37,216 bases of DNA from Campylobacteraceae bacterium (GTDB lineage: Bacteria; Campylobacterota; Campylobacteria; Campylobacterales; Campylobacteraceae): contig JAISNU010000102.1 of assembly GCA_031276075.1 (NCBI GenBank), forward strand, positions 1 to 37,216, written 5' to 3'. Shown piece by piece: positions 15,588 to 24,720 of this stretch (positions are counted from its first letter, which is position 1; each line of letters opens with the position of its first letter). The notes below the pieces were generated by a model, which saw nothing but the letters and a program-made list of their open reading frames with translations, was not told the DNA's origin and ran no database searches. Position numbers and translations under genes: made by a program.

Positions 15588-18415
15588 TTCTCCTCCTTTT
15601 GCTTCAATCCCAACTCATACGCTAAAAATTCTCCCGTATAAGAGAGCGTTTTTTTGTAATTTTGCGCCATTTTCAAAGGCGGTGCGCAATCCACGATTTT
15701 GCCGCCTTTATCGCCGCCCTCAGGTCCCATGTCTATTATAAAATCGGCATTTTTTATGATATCCATGTTATGTTCAATGACTATTGCCGTATTGCCGAGC
15801 GAAACCAAATGGTGCAAAACTTTGGTAAGTTTATCCACATCGGCAAAATGAAGCCCCGTCGTTGGTTCGTCCAAAACATAAAGCGTTTTTCCCGTATCTT
15901 TTCGGCTAAGCTCTTTTGAAAGTTTTATCCTTTGCGCTTCGCCGCCGCTTAAAGTCGTGGCGTTTTGCCCGAGCGTAATATAACCAAGCCCGACATCTTG
16001 CAGTGTTTTTAATATTTGATAAATTTTTGGTATGGCGGCGAAAAAAACGATAGCTTCGTCCACGCTCATGTCCAATATGTCCGATATTGACTTGCCTTTG
16101 TATTTCACTTCCAAAGTTTGAGCATTATAGCGTTTGCCGCCGCATGCATCGCATTTGACCATAATATCGGGCAAAAAATGCATCTCTATTTTTATTTCGC
16201 CGTCGCCTTGACATTTTTCGCATCTGCCGCCTTTGACATTAAATGAGAAGCGTCCGGGTTTGTAGCCTCTGATTTTCGCCTCTTTGGTATTGACAAAAAG
16301 CGTTCTTAATTCGTCCATGAGTCCCGTGTATGTGGCAGGATTGCTTCTTGGCGTTCTTCCAATCGGGCTTTGGTCAAGATAAATGACTTTATCAAGCTGC
16401 TCAAGTCCGATACACTCCACGCCCGATACTTTTTTGATTTTTTTGGCTCTGTTTAAAAGTTCTTTTGCAACAGGAAGCAGAGTTTGAAGTATTAAAGAAC
16501 TTTTGCCGCTGCCGCTTACGCCTGTGATTGTAACTAAATTTTGAAGCGGGATTTTGACATTTAACTTGCGGATATTGTTGATATTAACATTTTTAAGTTC
16601 AAGCCAACTGTTTTGCTTTCTATTTTGCTGATAATCTATCGTTTTTTTGCCCGTCAAATACATAGCCGTTTGCGTATCGCTCTTTTTAAGTTCATCCAGC
16701 GTGCCTGCAAATATCACTTCTCCACCGAATTTTCCCGCAGCAGGTCCGATATCCACGATAAAATCTGCGCTTTTAATCGTCTCTTTATCATGTTCTACGA
16801 CAATAAGCGTATTTCCCTTCTCCTGCAAAGCTCTAAGCGTTTTTATGAGTTTTAAGGTATCTCTCTCATGAAGTCCGATACTTGGTTCGTCCAATACATA
16901 CATAACGCCCGTAAGTCCGCTTCCGATTTGCGAAGCTATTCTTATTCTTTGCGCTTCGCCGCCGCTTATGGTTCTTGAATCTCTGCCCAAAGTAAGATAT
17001 CCCAGCCCAACATCATATAAAAAGCGCAGTCTTTCGTTTATCTCCCTTAAAATCGGAGCCGCTATCATTTTTTTCTGCGTTGTAAAATGTTTGAAATTCT
17101 CTTCATTTGAGAAAAATTCAAATGCTTTTTCTATCGGCATGACAAGTATATCCGCGATGCCTTTATCTGCTACTCTAACGGCAAGAGATTCTGGATTGAG
17201 CCTGAAGCCGCCGCATTTATCGCATACTTTTTCGCTCATGTATTCGCCAAATCCCTGTTCATTTTTTATGATGTCGTATGCCATTTTAACTACGCCGTCG
17301 TATGTTTTGCTTATCTTGTGGTGTTTCCAGTAAAATGAAACCGCTTCTGTGCGCCCATGTAAAACGGCTTTTCTCTCATGCTCTTTCAATTCGCCGAACG
17401 GCACGGAAATATCTATCTTTTCACTTTCGCAAAAGGCTATTAAAAATTTGTAATAAAAACTTTTGTTGAAACCGTAAAAAATCCGCACCGCCCCGTTTTC
17501 TATACTTAAACTTTCATCTACAATCCTGTTTATATCCAAAGCGTATCGTATACCGAGCCCATCGCATGCCTGACATGCGCCGTTTGGCGAATTAAACGAA
17601 AATGAAAGCGGTTCAAGCGGATTGAAGCTTATCTTGCAATCAAAACATGCCAAATGTTCGCTAAAATGGATATTCTCTTTTTCATATCCTATCTCTTTGG
17701 CGTTGAGTATCTCTACTTCAACCTCCTGATAACTCTCTTCAAGCGCTTTTTCAACGCCCGAAGCTATGCGCTCGCGGTTCTCTCCGCTCATCACTATACG
17801 GTCTATGACGACTTTTATCGTGTGCTTTTTGGTTTTTGAAAGCTCTATCTCTTCGTCAAGCCTTACCATGACGCCGTCTATCATGGCGCGCACATACCCT
17901 TTTAAGCGCAGAGATTCTATCAAATCGCTAAAAGTCCCTTTTTTTTCACGAATAAGCGGAGCCGTTATAACAAGTCTCGCACCGTCGGGAAGTTTCAAAA
18001 TCTGTTCTATAATATCCGAAGCGGACATTTTGGAGATAGGTTTGCCGCATAAATGGCAATGCTGTACGCCTACCCTTGCATATAAAAGTCTTAAATAGTC
18101 ATATATTTCCGTAATCGTCCCAACGGTTGAACGCGGATTTTTACTCGTACTTTTCTGGTCTATCGCGATGGCGGGCGTAAGTCCCTCTATTTTTTCAACA
18201 TCAGGCTTGCCGACTCTGTCCAAAAACATTCTCGCATATGAAGAGAGCGACTCAATATACCGCCTTTGCCCCTCAGCATAAAGAGTATCAAAAGCAAGAG
18301 TGCTTTTGCCGCTGCCCGAAATGCCTGTAAAAACGATTAGCCTGTTTTTTGGGATAGTTAAATTAATAGATTTTAGATTGTTCTCTTTTGCCCCATATAT
18401 TTTTATACTTTCCAC
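15584..18415 (-). CDS. uvrA: Excinuclease ABC subunit A
   Basis: A 943-residue damage-recognition ATPase of nucleotide excision repair, which loads UvrB on lesions. There are two ABC modules: Walker A GISGSGKST at about 31-39 and GVSGSGKSS near 628. ABC signatures are in GRDSRTISGGEAQRIRIA and GQNATTLSGGEAQRIKLS. Zinc-binding cysteines occur in CHLCGK, CFDCK/CQACDG and CEKCQGDGE...CDACGG. The start is GTG (18413-18415) with AAGGAT just upstream. It heads the uvrA-polA-aat run and is divergent from the membrane-protein gene at 18534. Confidence 0.97.
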   Translation of the reverse strand: MESIKIYGAKENNLKSINLTIPKNRLIVFTGISGSGKSTLAFDTLYAEGQRRYIESLSSYARMFLDRVGKPDVEKIEGLTPAIAIDQKSTSKNPRSTVGTITEIYDYLRLLYARVGVQHCHLCGKPISKMSASDIIEQILKLPDGARLVITAPLIREKKGTFSDLIESLRLKGYVRAMIDGVMVRLDEEIELSKTKKHTIKVVIDRIVMSGENRERIASGVEKALEESYQEVEVEILNAKEIGYEKENIHFSEHLACFDCKISFNPLEPLSFSFNSPNGACQACDGLGIRYALDINRIVDESLSIENGAVRIFYGFNKSFYYKFLIAFCESEKIDISVPFGELKEHERKAVLHGRTEAVSFYWKHHKISKTYDGVVKMAYDIIKNEQGFGEYMSEKVCDKCGGFRLNPESLAVRVADKGIADILVMPIEKAFEFFSNEENFKHFTTQKKMIAAPILREINERLRFLYDVGLGYLTLGRDSRTISGGEAQRIRIASQIGSGLTGVMYVLDEPSIGLHERDTLKLIKTLRALQEKGNTLIVVEHDKETIKSADFIVDIGPAAGKFGGEVIFAGTLDELKKSDTQTAMYLTGKKTIDYQQNRKQNSWLELKNVNINNIRKLNVKIPLQNLVTITGVSGSGKSSLILQTLLPVAKELLNRAKKIKKVSGVECIGLEQLDKVIYLDQSPIGRTPRSNPATYTGLMDELRTLFVNTKEAKIRGYKPGRFSFNVKGGRCEKCQGDGEIKIEMHFLPDIMVKCDACGGKRYNAQTLEVKYKGKSISDILDMSVDEAIVFFAAIPKIYQILKTLQDVGLGYITLGQNATTLSGGEAQRIKLSKELSRKDTGKTLYVLDEPTTGLHFADVDKLTKVLHHLVSLGNTAIVIEHNMDIIKNADFIIDMGPEGGDKGGKIVDCAPPLKMAQNYKKTLSYTGEFLAYELGLKQKEEK

Positions 18416-18533
18416 ACTTATCCTTCAATTTAATAAAACCTGTTATTGTATAACAGAGGCTCTTAATATACGATATATTGCAGGTAAAGAAAAATTATTA
18501 TAAACTTATAGCCATGTTTATAGAGGAGAAAAA

Positions 18534-19301
18534 TTGCGCGCCGTTACTCTTTGGCTCATGCTTGCCGCTTCGCTGTTTAGCGCAAATATCACAGACATAA
18601 TCTATCCCGACAAGCAGTATAAAAACGGAACTCTGAAACTTACTCTTATGCTTGATAGCAGTTTTAACGCCTCTTTTGAACAGAAAAATGAAGGCGGTAC
18701 AGCGATATTGATTTTCTATGGTTTAAACAGCGCTAAGTCTTTCACAAAAACGCTCAATGCTTCTATGATTCAAAATATAAGTGTTAAACCTTTGGATAAT
18801 AATTGCACGGAAATTTTATTGGTCGGTAAACAGTTATTTACTATATCCGTTGCAAACAGCGCCAATGCACTGCATATCGTTCTTACTCCAAAAACTGCTC
18901 CGTTTACAATAGAAAATATCGCAAAAGATACGGGAGGCGGAGCGCTTACGGGTTATATTTTGGACACGCTTTTTTATATTGTCATGTTTTTATTTGTGAT
19001 GACGATTGCGGCTGTACTGTTTTTGAAATTTAAACTCTTCGGACGCAGCAAAAAAGCGAATATCAAAACAAAAGAGGAGTTTAAAAAAAGCGTTTATGAA
19101 GAGGCTTTTAAAATCGCAAATCCGCGCGATATCTCTGCTGTTGAGGGCGAATTTGATAACGCTAAAGACGCGATGCAGACGGGAAATTCTGCCGCGTTAT
19201 CAGAAAAATCTACTGTGCCGCAATCGGAAAAATCCGCCGAAAATCCACAAAAATCAAAAAAGAAATCTTCCGCCATACGGCAAAAAACACTTTTTGATTG
19301 A
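18534..19301 (+). CDS. Single-span membrane protein, FliO-like layout
   Basis: A 255-residue protein I cannot name with certainty. It starts at TTG with AGAGGAG 5 nt upstream. It has a signal peptide (1-17, LAASLFSA), a beta-rich periplasmic part (about 20-120) resembling an AMIN-type fold, one membrane segment (about 145-166), and a long Lys/Ser/Glu-rich cytoplasmic tail. This order, with KLFGR right after the membrane span, is that of FliO proteins of Campylobacterota, which help assemble the flagellar export gate. No flagellar gene is next to it here, so the assignment is tentative. It is divergent from uvrA; a TATAAA-type box lies in the 118-nt gap. Its 3' end runs into a repeat field. 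Confidence 0.4.
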   Translation: MRAVTLWLMLAASLFSANITDIIYPDKQYKNGTLKLTLMLDSSFNASFEQKNEGGTAILIFYGLNSAKSFTKTLNASMIQNISVKPLDNNCTEILLVGKQLFTISVANSANALHIVLTPKTAPFTIENIAKDTGGGALTGYILDTLFYIVMFLFVMTIAAVLFLKFKLFGRSKKANIKTKEEFKKSVYEEAFKIANPRDISAVEGEFDNAKDAMQTGNSAALSEKSTVPQSEKSAENPQKSKKKSSAIRQKTLFD

Positions 19302-19338
19302 TACATACATTTTGATATTTTAAACGCTTCGAGTGTTT

Positions 19339-19409
19339 GGATTATTTCGCTGCTTTGTGCCTCGCAATGACGGAGAGATTGTGTCATTGCGAGCGAAGCG
19401 ACGCAATCC
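19339..19409. repeat. Two back-to-back repeat arms
   Basis: A reverse arm (19339-19371, ending CTCGCAATGAC) is followed 11 nt later by a forward arm (19383-19409, GTCATTGCGAGCGAAGCG...). This outward arrangement is opposite to that of the full MITE-like elements and probably marks two adjacent partial copies. Confidence 0.65.
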
Positions 19410-19469
19410 ATAACATAAACAGAAAAAATTTGTAATTGCAAGTTTACAAAACAGGGATAACTACCCTCT

Positions 19470-19628
19470 GTCATTGCGAGGAATACGCAGTATGACGAAG
19501 CGATCCAGAGAAATAACATAAAACAATCCAAACAATAAATAAAAAATGTTATTCTATTCATCACTTAATGACACTCTTTTTATTATTATAAATTCTGGAT
19601 TGCTTCGTCGTTCCTCCTCGCAATGACA
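19470..19628. repeat. MITE-like element, full length (159 bp), reference copy
   Basis: The left arm 19470-19506 has the tip GGAATACGCAGTATGACG and the right arm is 19597-19628. The core at 19511-19548 contains ATAACATAAAACAATCCAAA, recognisable in the copies at 624-783 (minus), 10066-10229 (minus) and 10544-10700 (plus). Confidence 0.78.
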
Positions 19629-19733
19629 GAACAGGTTTTTATTTTTTATGGATTTTCACTTGCGCAAGAATGACAATTTCTGTTGTTTCTATTGCGAGCT
19701 TGCGAAGCAAGAAGCAATTTATTGCCATACTCC

Positions 19734-19770
19734 GTCATTGCGAGGAATACGCAGTATGACGAAGCAATCC
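19734..19770 (+). repeat. Solo repeat arm
   Basis: A forward arm with the same tip (GGAATACGCAGTATGACG) as 19470-19506, differing only at the CAATCC end. A second, degraded arm lies just before it at about 19690-19719. Confidence 0.7.
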
Positions 19771-19811
19771 AGAATAAAAAATGAAACAAAGCCGTTTTTC
19801 CCACTAATTCC

Positions 19812-19902
19812 GTCATTGCGACTGCGAGCTTGCGAAGCAGGAAGCAATCCATTTTATTATAAAACATAGATTGCCGCGCTGACTTCGTCAGCTCGCAATG
19901 AC
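19812..19902. repeat. Short facing repeat pair (91 bp)
   Basis: A forward arm at 19812-19850 and a reverse arm at 19869-19902 are separated by only 18 nt, so this is a deleted version of the ~160-bp element. The right tip CTGACTTCGTCAG equals that of 10665-10700. Confidence 0.7.
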
Positions 19903-20176
19903 AAAATAACAGTATGTGCTTTGCATGTGGTCGGGTTTATGTGGGGGCGTTGTCGTGCTTCGCTCGCAGTCCTTGCAATGACAAAAAGGCGATGCATGTG
20001 CTTCATTGCCGTTCGGGAATGACAGAAAAGGTAATTATGTTTTTATTTGCATGGGTTGCCATGCTATCAAGAAATACAAGAATAATAACCTTCCGTCATA
20101 CCATCGAAAGCGGGTATTCAAACTAATAAACAATATACTTTATAAATTCTGTCATTACTAAGCATATAATTTTTTT

Positions 20177-20223
20177 GGATTCCTGCATTCCGGCTTCGCC
20201 TGTCGTTCGGTTGCGGGAATGAC
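20177..20223 (-). repeat. Second repeat family (GGATTC...GGGAATGAC)
   Basis: GGATTCCTGC ... TTGCGGGAATGAC, a hairpin-forming unit with different ends from the main family. Decayed relatives occur nearby. Repeats with such ends are common in proteobacterial intergenic DNA. Confidence 0.6.
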
Positions 20224-20365
20224 AAAGAGAGGCGCATGCGTTTTACTTGTCATTCGGTTGCATGAATGACAAACAGTAAAACACACACTTTCGTCATTGC
20301 GAGCCATTGAAAACGGCAAGGTGATTTATTATTTGTACGATACTCTTTTTATTATTATAAATTCT

Positions 20366-20398
20366 GGATTGTTTCACCGCAAGCGGCTCGCAATGACG
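20366..20398 (-). repeat. Repeat arm with duplicated AT-rich leader
   Basis: GGATTGTTTCACCGCAAGCG ... GCAATGAC. Its upstream 33 nt (20337-20369) repeat the stretch before the arm at 19597, so it is the right half of another ~160-bp element whose left half is degraded (about 20293-20330). Confidence 0.65.
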
Positions 20399-20759
20399 GA
20401 AAGGGAAGATTGCCGCACTCCTCCGCAATGACAAAAGAAGCCTTTATTGTTGCCTATTTATCATAATTACCGAACTGATTTAAAAGAAGTAAAAAACGGA
20501 TAAAATCTACACAATCATAAATTATTTGATACGATAGAAGCAAACTCGCAAAGGAATATTTAAAATTGTTATCTATTTTATAAATATTAAACAGTAAATT
20601 ATGATAACTTAAACCATACACAGCGTTAAATAACTATATATAGTATATCTTAGCTGTGCATGCAAAACTGCTTTTCATAATAAATCTATAACTGTGCCTA
20701 TTCGCTTATAGCTGCAACAAAATCAATCAATTTCCACCCTGCTTCATTATGGTAAAAAT

Positions 20760-21323
20760 TTATTTAACTTTCTCTAAATATTCGCCTCTTACGGTATCTA
20801 CTCTTACAATATCCCCTTCAAGCACATGAAAAGGCACTTGTATGACGGCGCCGCTCTCCAATGTCGCGGGCTTTCTGCCGCCCTGCGTATCGCCTTTGAA
20901 ATTTGGCGGGGTATCTACTATCTTATATTCAACGGTTTGAGGAATTTCCACATCTATTGCAACATCATTATGAAAAAGTACCTCTACTGTCATGCCGTCA
21001 AGCATCCATTTGATAAGATCACCCATTTGCTCTTCTGAAATAGCGACTTGCTCATATGTAGCGGTATCCATAAATTGCAGGTTTTCGCCGTCATCATATA
21101 GATATTGCATAGTTTTTTGACTGAGATTGGGCTGTTCGCACTTATCGCCTGCATGAAAAGTTTTTTCTATGACTTTGCCATTTATAAAAGATTTGATTTT
21201 TGTTCTTACAAATGCCGGTCCTTTTCCCGGTTTTACATGCTGATACTCTACTATTTTATACGGAATACCGTCCAATTCTATCTTTAATCCTTTTTTTAAA
21301 TCACCCATAGAAAATGAAGCCAC
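20760..21323 (-). CDS. efp: Translation elongation factor P
   Basis: A 187-residue factor that rescues ribosomes stalled at polyproline. All three beta-barrel domains are recognisable. The loop that enters the peptidyl-transferase centre, [12 protein letters not shown], carries the modifiable Lys34. The C-terminal [19 protein letters not shown] is typical. The start is GTG (21321-21323) with CAGGAG 6 nt upstream, giving the N-terminus [16 protein letters not shown] expected for this phylum. It lies 16 nt downstream of serA and is probably the last gene of that transcript. No clear terminator follows. Confidence 0.96.
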   Translation of the reverse strand: MASFSMGDLKKGLKIELDGIPYKIVEYQHVKPGKGPAFVRTKIKSFINGKVIEKTFHAGDKCEQPNLSQKTMQYLYDDGENLQFMDTATYEQVAISEEQMGDLIKWMLDGMTVEVLFHNDVAIDVEIPQTVEYKIVDTPPNFKGDTQGGRKPATLESGAVIQVPFHVLEGDIVRVDTVRGEYLEKVK

Positions 21324-21339
21324 TTTTTTCTCCTGTTAT

Positions 21340-22923
21340 TTATATGTTTACGCTCTGCGCCCAAATACAATTTGGAAGCTCGTTTAATTTTGCAAGAAGT
21401 TCTCTGCCAATATCCTGATCTACAAGTATAACTGCAAGCGCCAATCCATCGCTTCCGCGTCCCAAACGAAAATCCGCTATATTTATATTGTTTTGCGCCA
21501 AAAGCGTACTTATGGACGCGATAACGCCGGGAACATCTCTATTTTTAAATACAATCATTTTGCCTTTTGGTTTAAAATCAGTTTTAAAACCATTTATACT
21601 TACAATTCTTTGTTCATCTTCGCCGAAAACCGTACCGCTTACTTCCGCCACGCCTTTGTCGGTAGAGATTTTCACGGTTACTTTATTGCTGTAACCGCTG
21701 GCAGGCAAAATTTTTGAGCTTGTATCTATTTTTTTATCTAAAGCCATATAGCCTGCGTTTACATAATTGATATTATCCCCCAAAGACTCTTTCAGGGCTC
21801 CAACGATTGCAAATGTCAAAAATGAATCCAAATATTCGCCAATAGCTCCCTCGCCTTCTATATGAATGCCCAAAATCGGGCGTTTGTATATCTGAGCGGC
21901 TAAAAAGCTTATCTTTTGCACAAGTTCAAGATAGGGCGCGGTAGATGAAGGCAAATCTTCCGTTTTGATTGGGAGATTGAGAGCATTTGGATAACTTATG
22001 CCGCGGACTGCCGATAAAGCCTGTTCTGCGGCTTGAATTGCAATCTTTTCTTGGGATTCAAAGGTGTTTGCGCCAAGATGAGGAGTTACCGTTACATTAT
22101 CCAAATCCAAAATTGGATTATCAACGGCAGGTTCTTTGGAAAATACATCTATGCCTGCAAACGCTATTTTGCCGCTTTTTAACCCCTCTATTAGAGCCTC
22201 TTCATTATAAAGCCCGCCGCGCGCGACATTTATAAGCCTCACACCGTCTCTCATTTTGGCGATTTCGGCTTTGCCTATTATATTGACAGTCTCTTTATTT
22301 TTCGGAGTGTGAATAGTGATGAAATCACACGCCAAAATATCGTCAAAATTTTCCGTATATGTCATACCAAATTCCGTTACTTTATTGCATGGAATATATG
22401 GATCATACGCTACAATATCCATACCAAAAGCTTTGGCGCGCACGGCAACACGGCTTCCTATATTGCCAAATCCTATAACTCCGAGCTTTTTGCCGAACAA
22501 TTCTACGCCGTACCATTTTTCGCGCTTCCACATTCTGTCTTGTTTTAACGCATTATGCGCGTAGGGAAAACTTCTTGCGGTTGAGAGGATATGCGTCATG
22601 GTAAGCTCCACAGCGGCTATCGTATTTGCTGTAGGAACATTCATGACAATTACGCCGCGTTTGCTGCACTCGTCTATATCTACATTATCTACTCCTACGC
22701 CTGCGCGGATAATAGCGCTCAGTTTTTTGCCCGCGTCTAAAAATTTTGCATCAACATCCGTAGGACTTCTTGTGATAGCAACATCCGCATCTTTCATAAA
22801 TTCATACAGTTTGTTTTTAGCGGTTTCAGCCGCGTTTATAATCTCTATATCGCTCTCTTTTTCTAAAAGCTTAAAACCTTTTTCATGAATAGTATCACAT
22901 ATAATAATTTTTTTTCGTTTCAC
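21340..22923 (-). CDS. serA: D-3-phosphoglycerate dehydrogenase
   Basis: A 527-residue enzyme for the first step of serine synthesis (3-phosphoglycerate to 3-phosphohydroxypyruvate, NAD-linked). It has the substrate/NAD core with RAGVGVDNVD, the Rossmann motif GVIGFGNIGSRVA, LINVARGGL, IDVFSKEP and the catalytic His in TPHLGANTFESQ. It continues into the intervening domain and a C-terminal ACT domain (NRDVPGVIASISTLLAQNNI), so it is the long, serine-regulatable form. It sits between rpsA and efp. In Campylobacter a serA–rpsA neighbourhood is also found. Confidence 0.95.
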   Translation of the reverse strand: MKRKKIIICDTIHEKGFKLLEKESDIEIINAAETAKNKLYEFMKDADVAITRSPTDVDAKFLDAGKKLSAIIRAGVGVDNVDIDECSKRGVIVMNVPTANTIAAVELTMTHILSTARSFPYAHNALKQDRMWKREKWYGVELFGKKLGVIGFGNIGSRVAVRAKAFGMDIVAYDPYIPCNKVTEFGMTYTENFDDILACDFITIHTPKNKETVNIIGKAEIAKMRDGVRLINVARGGLYNEEALIEGLKSGKIAFAGIDVFSKEPAVDNPILDLDNVTVTPHLGANTFESQEKIAIQAAEQALSAVRGISYPNALNLPIKTEDLPSSTAPYLELVQKISFLAAQIYKRPILGIHIEGEGAIGEYLDSFLTFAIVGALKESLGDNINYVNAGYMALDKKIDTSSKILPASGYSNKVTVKISTDKGVAEVSGTVFGEDEQRIVSINGFKTDFKPKGKMIVFKNRDVPGVIASISTLLAQNNINIADFRLGRGSDGLALAVILVDQDIGRELLAKLNELPNCIWAQSVNI

Positions 22924-22980
22924 GCAAACAACCTTTTGAAATATCGCTTCATGTGAAGCCGCCTTATTAGCGGCTCAAAT

Positions 22981-24660
22981 CTATTTTAGCTGGTCTTTGA
23001 TAATATCGCCCAGAGTCATTTTGTCGTCTTTGTTTATCTCGTTCAAGACTTCTCTCTCTTTAATTCTCGAGAGTCTTTTTACAGAGAGGCGTATGCGGTT
23101 TTTCTTTTCATCTATAAAAACTACCACAGCTTCCAATTCGTCTCCCGCTTTCAACTCGCTAATGTTAAGACTGCCGAAATCTTCCTTTCTGATAAGCGCA
23201 TCTACGCCGTCTTCAAGCTCCACAAACAGACCAAAATCCTTTATATCAAGAATTTTGCCCTTTACGATACTGCCGTTTACATATTTTTTGGCATATTTTT
23301 GTATCGGACTCTCTTGAAGCTCTTTTTGGCTTAATGAAATTTTTTCATTTTCACTATCTATTTTGATAATTTTAACATCAATTTCATCGCCTTCCTTGAA
23401 CAAGTTCTTGCATTTTGCGCTTTTATCCCATGAAGAGTCTTCGTTATGCAGCAGCCCTTCAATTGCGCCAATTTTGATAAATGCGCCGAAACTCGTAAGA
23501 GTAGTTACCGTTCCTTTTACCACATCTCCAACTTTATGAGTTTTTGTAAAATCTTCAAACGGCTTGGGAAGAATATTTTTTAAAGAGACGCGCAAACGCC
23601 TCTCTTTGATGTTTATCTCTATAACTTCCACATCTATTTGCTGCCCTTCGCTTATATAATCTTTCGGGTGCTTAATGTTCTTATCCCATGAAATTTCTGA
23701 TATATGCAAAAATCCTTCCACATCGTTGCCCAAGTCAACAAATGCGCCGTAAGGCTCTATATTGCTTACGATAACCTGTATAACATCTTTAACTTCAAGT
23801 TGGTCTTCTATCTCTTTCCATGGGTCGGGCTGCGCCGATTTGATAGATAAAGACAAGTGTCTTTTTTCTTTGTCGTAACTAACGGCTTTTACTAAAATTC
23901 TGTCGCCCTCTTTATAAAACGAACTCGGATTTACCGGACCTCTATAACTTATCTCGCTATAATGAACAAGTCCGTCCACGCCGCCCACGTCAACAAACAT
24001 GCCATAAGTGGTAATCTTTTTGACGACGCCCTCTATTGCTTCATTTTTCTCCATCAACTCTTGAATAATATCTTTCCGCCTTTTGCGTTCCTCGTCTAAA
24101 GGTTTTTTTCTGGAGACTACTATGGATTGATTTTCTTTATCTATTTTTAAAACTGAAACTTTGACAGTTTTACCTGTCAAACTCTGCGGATCTTTTGCCG
24201 CAATTTGGGAGCGCGGCATAAAAAAGTCTATTCCATCGCTGTTTTCAACGATAAGCCCGCCCTTGTTTTTGCCGATAACTTTTACATCAAACAAGAGATT
24301 GTCATTCTCATTAAAATTATCTATAAAAGCTTTTATCTTCTCTTTTTTGACGGCTTTTTTGTGAGAAACCATAGGTTTTTCATTTCTATAGCCTGTTATC
24401 ACAACTTTTATGGTATCGCCTGCTTTATAAGTAAAATTGCCTTCTTCATCTTTAATTTCGGAAATATGAAGCCTTCCTTCACTCTTTTTGCCTACATCTA
24501 CCAAAACAATATCATCTCTAATCTCTACGATGACGCCATCAACTGTTACTTCATTGTCAGTCTCTTTAAAAGACTCCTCAAGCATTGCGGCAAAATTTTC
24601 ATCATCTGTAAATTCTGCGGCTTCGCTGTTTTGAACACTATTGTTCACCTCTTTTGCCAT
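22981..24660 (-). CDS. rpsA: 30S ribosomal protein S1
   Basis: A 559-residue RNA-binding ribosomal protein that recruits mRNA. Six S1 repeats are visible, with recurring 'G.V..I..yG.FVD.G..GLVH.SEIS' blocks, for example TTYGMFVDVGGVDGLVHYSE and SNIEPYGAFVDLGNDVEGF. The acidic N-terminus (NSEAAEFTDDENFAAMLEES) precedes the first repeat. Length matches the family in this phylum (about 555). AAGGAAAG lies just before the ATG. The 60-nt gap from ispH could hold a promoter. Confidence 0.96.
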   Translation of the reverse strand: MAKEVNNSVQNSEAAEFTDDENFAAMLEESFKETDNEVTVDGVIVEIRDDIVLVDVGKKSEGRLHISEIKDEEGNFTYKAGDTIKVVITGYRNEKPMVSHKKAVKKEKIKAFIDNFNENDNLLFDVKVIGKNKGGLIVENSDGIDFFMPRSQIAAKDPQSLTGKTVKVSVLKIDKENQSIVVSRKKPLDEERKRRKDIIQELMEKNEAIEGVVKKITTYGMFVDVGGVDGLVHYSEISYRGPVNPSSFYKEGDRILVKAVSYDKEKRHLSLSIKSAQPDPWKEIEDQLEVKDVIQVIVSNIEPYGAFVDLGNDVEGFLHISEISWDKNIKHPKDYISEGQQIDVEVIEINIKERRLRVSLKNILPKPFEDFTKTHKVGDVVKGTVTTLTSFGAFIKIGAIEGLLHNEDSSWDKSAKCKNLFKEGDEIDVKIIKIDSENEKISLSQKELQESPIQKYAKKYVNGSIVKGKILDIKDFGLFVELEDGVDALIRKEDFGSLNISELKAGDELEAVVVFIDEKKNRIRLSVKRLSRIKEREVLNEINKDDKMTLGDIIKDQLK

Positions 24661-24720
24661 TACTTTCCTTTTGGTGTGGTTTGTTCGTCTTTTATGGGCA
24701 AAACGAATTCAAAACATATA

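Larger units (their letters stand above)
19302..20759. other. Non-coding field of dispersed palindromic repeats
   Basis: About 1.46 kb with no supported gene. From 19339 to about 20432 there are at least ten arms of the GTCATTGCGAG/CAATCC family. There are also decayed members of a second family with GGATTC...GGGAATGAC ends (20177-20223, and fragments near 19648, 20004, 20087 and 20240). A 33-nt AT-rich stretch ending AAATTCTGGATTG is present twice (19569 and 20337) with one difference. From 20433 to 20759 the sequence is AT-rich, without repeats or genes; it holds two concentric palindromes centred at 20638/20639 (ACTATATATAGT, and CACAGC/GCTGTG at 20619-20658). Confidence 0.75.

Noticed and set aside
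19094-20126. Several 70-156 codon frames in the repeat field
   Set aside because: Repeat-derived (recurring 'LAMTE', 'CEAQSSE', 'SLRGI' strings) or antisense to the real gene ending at 19301.
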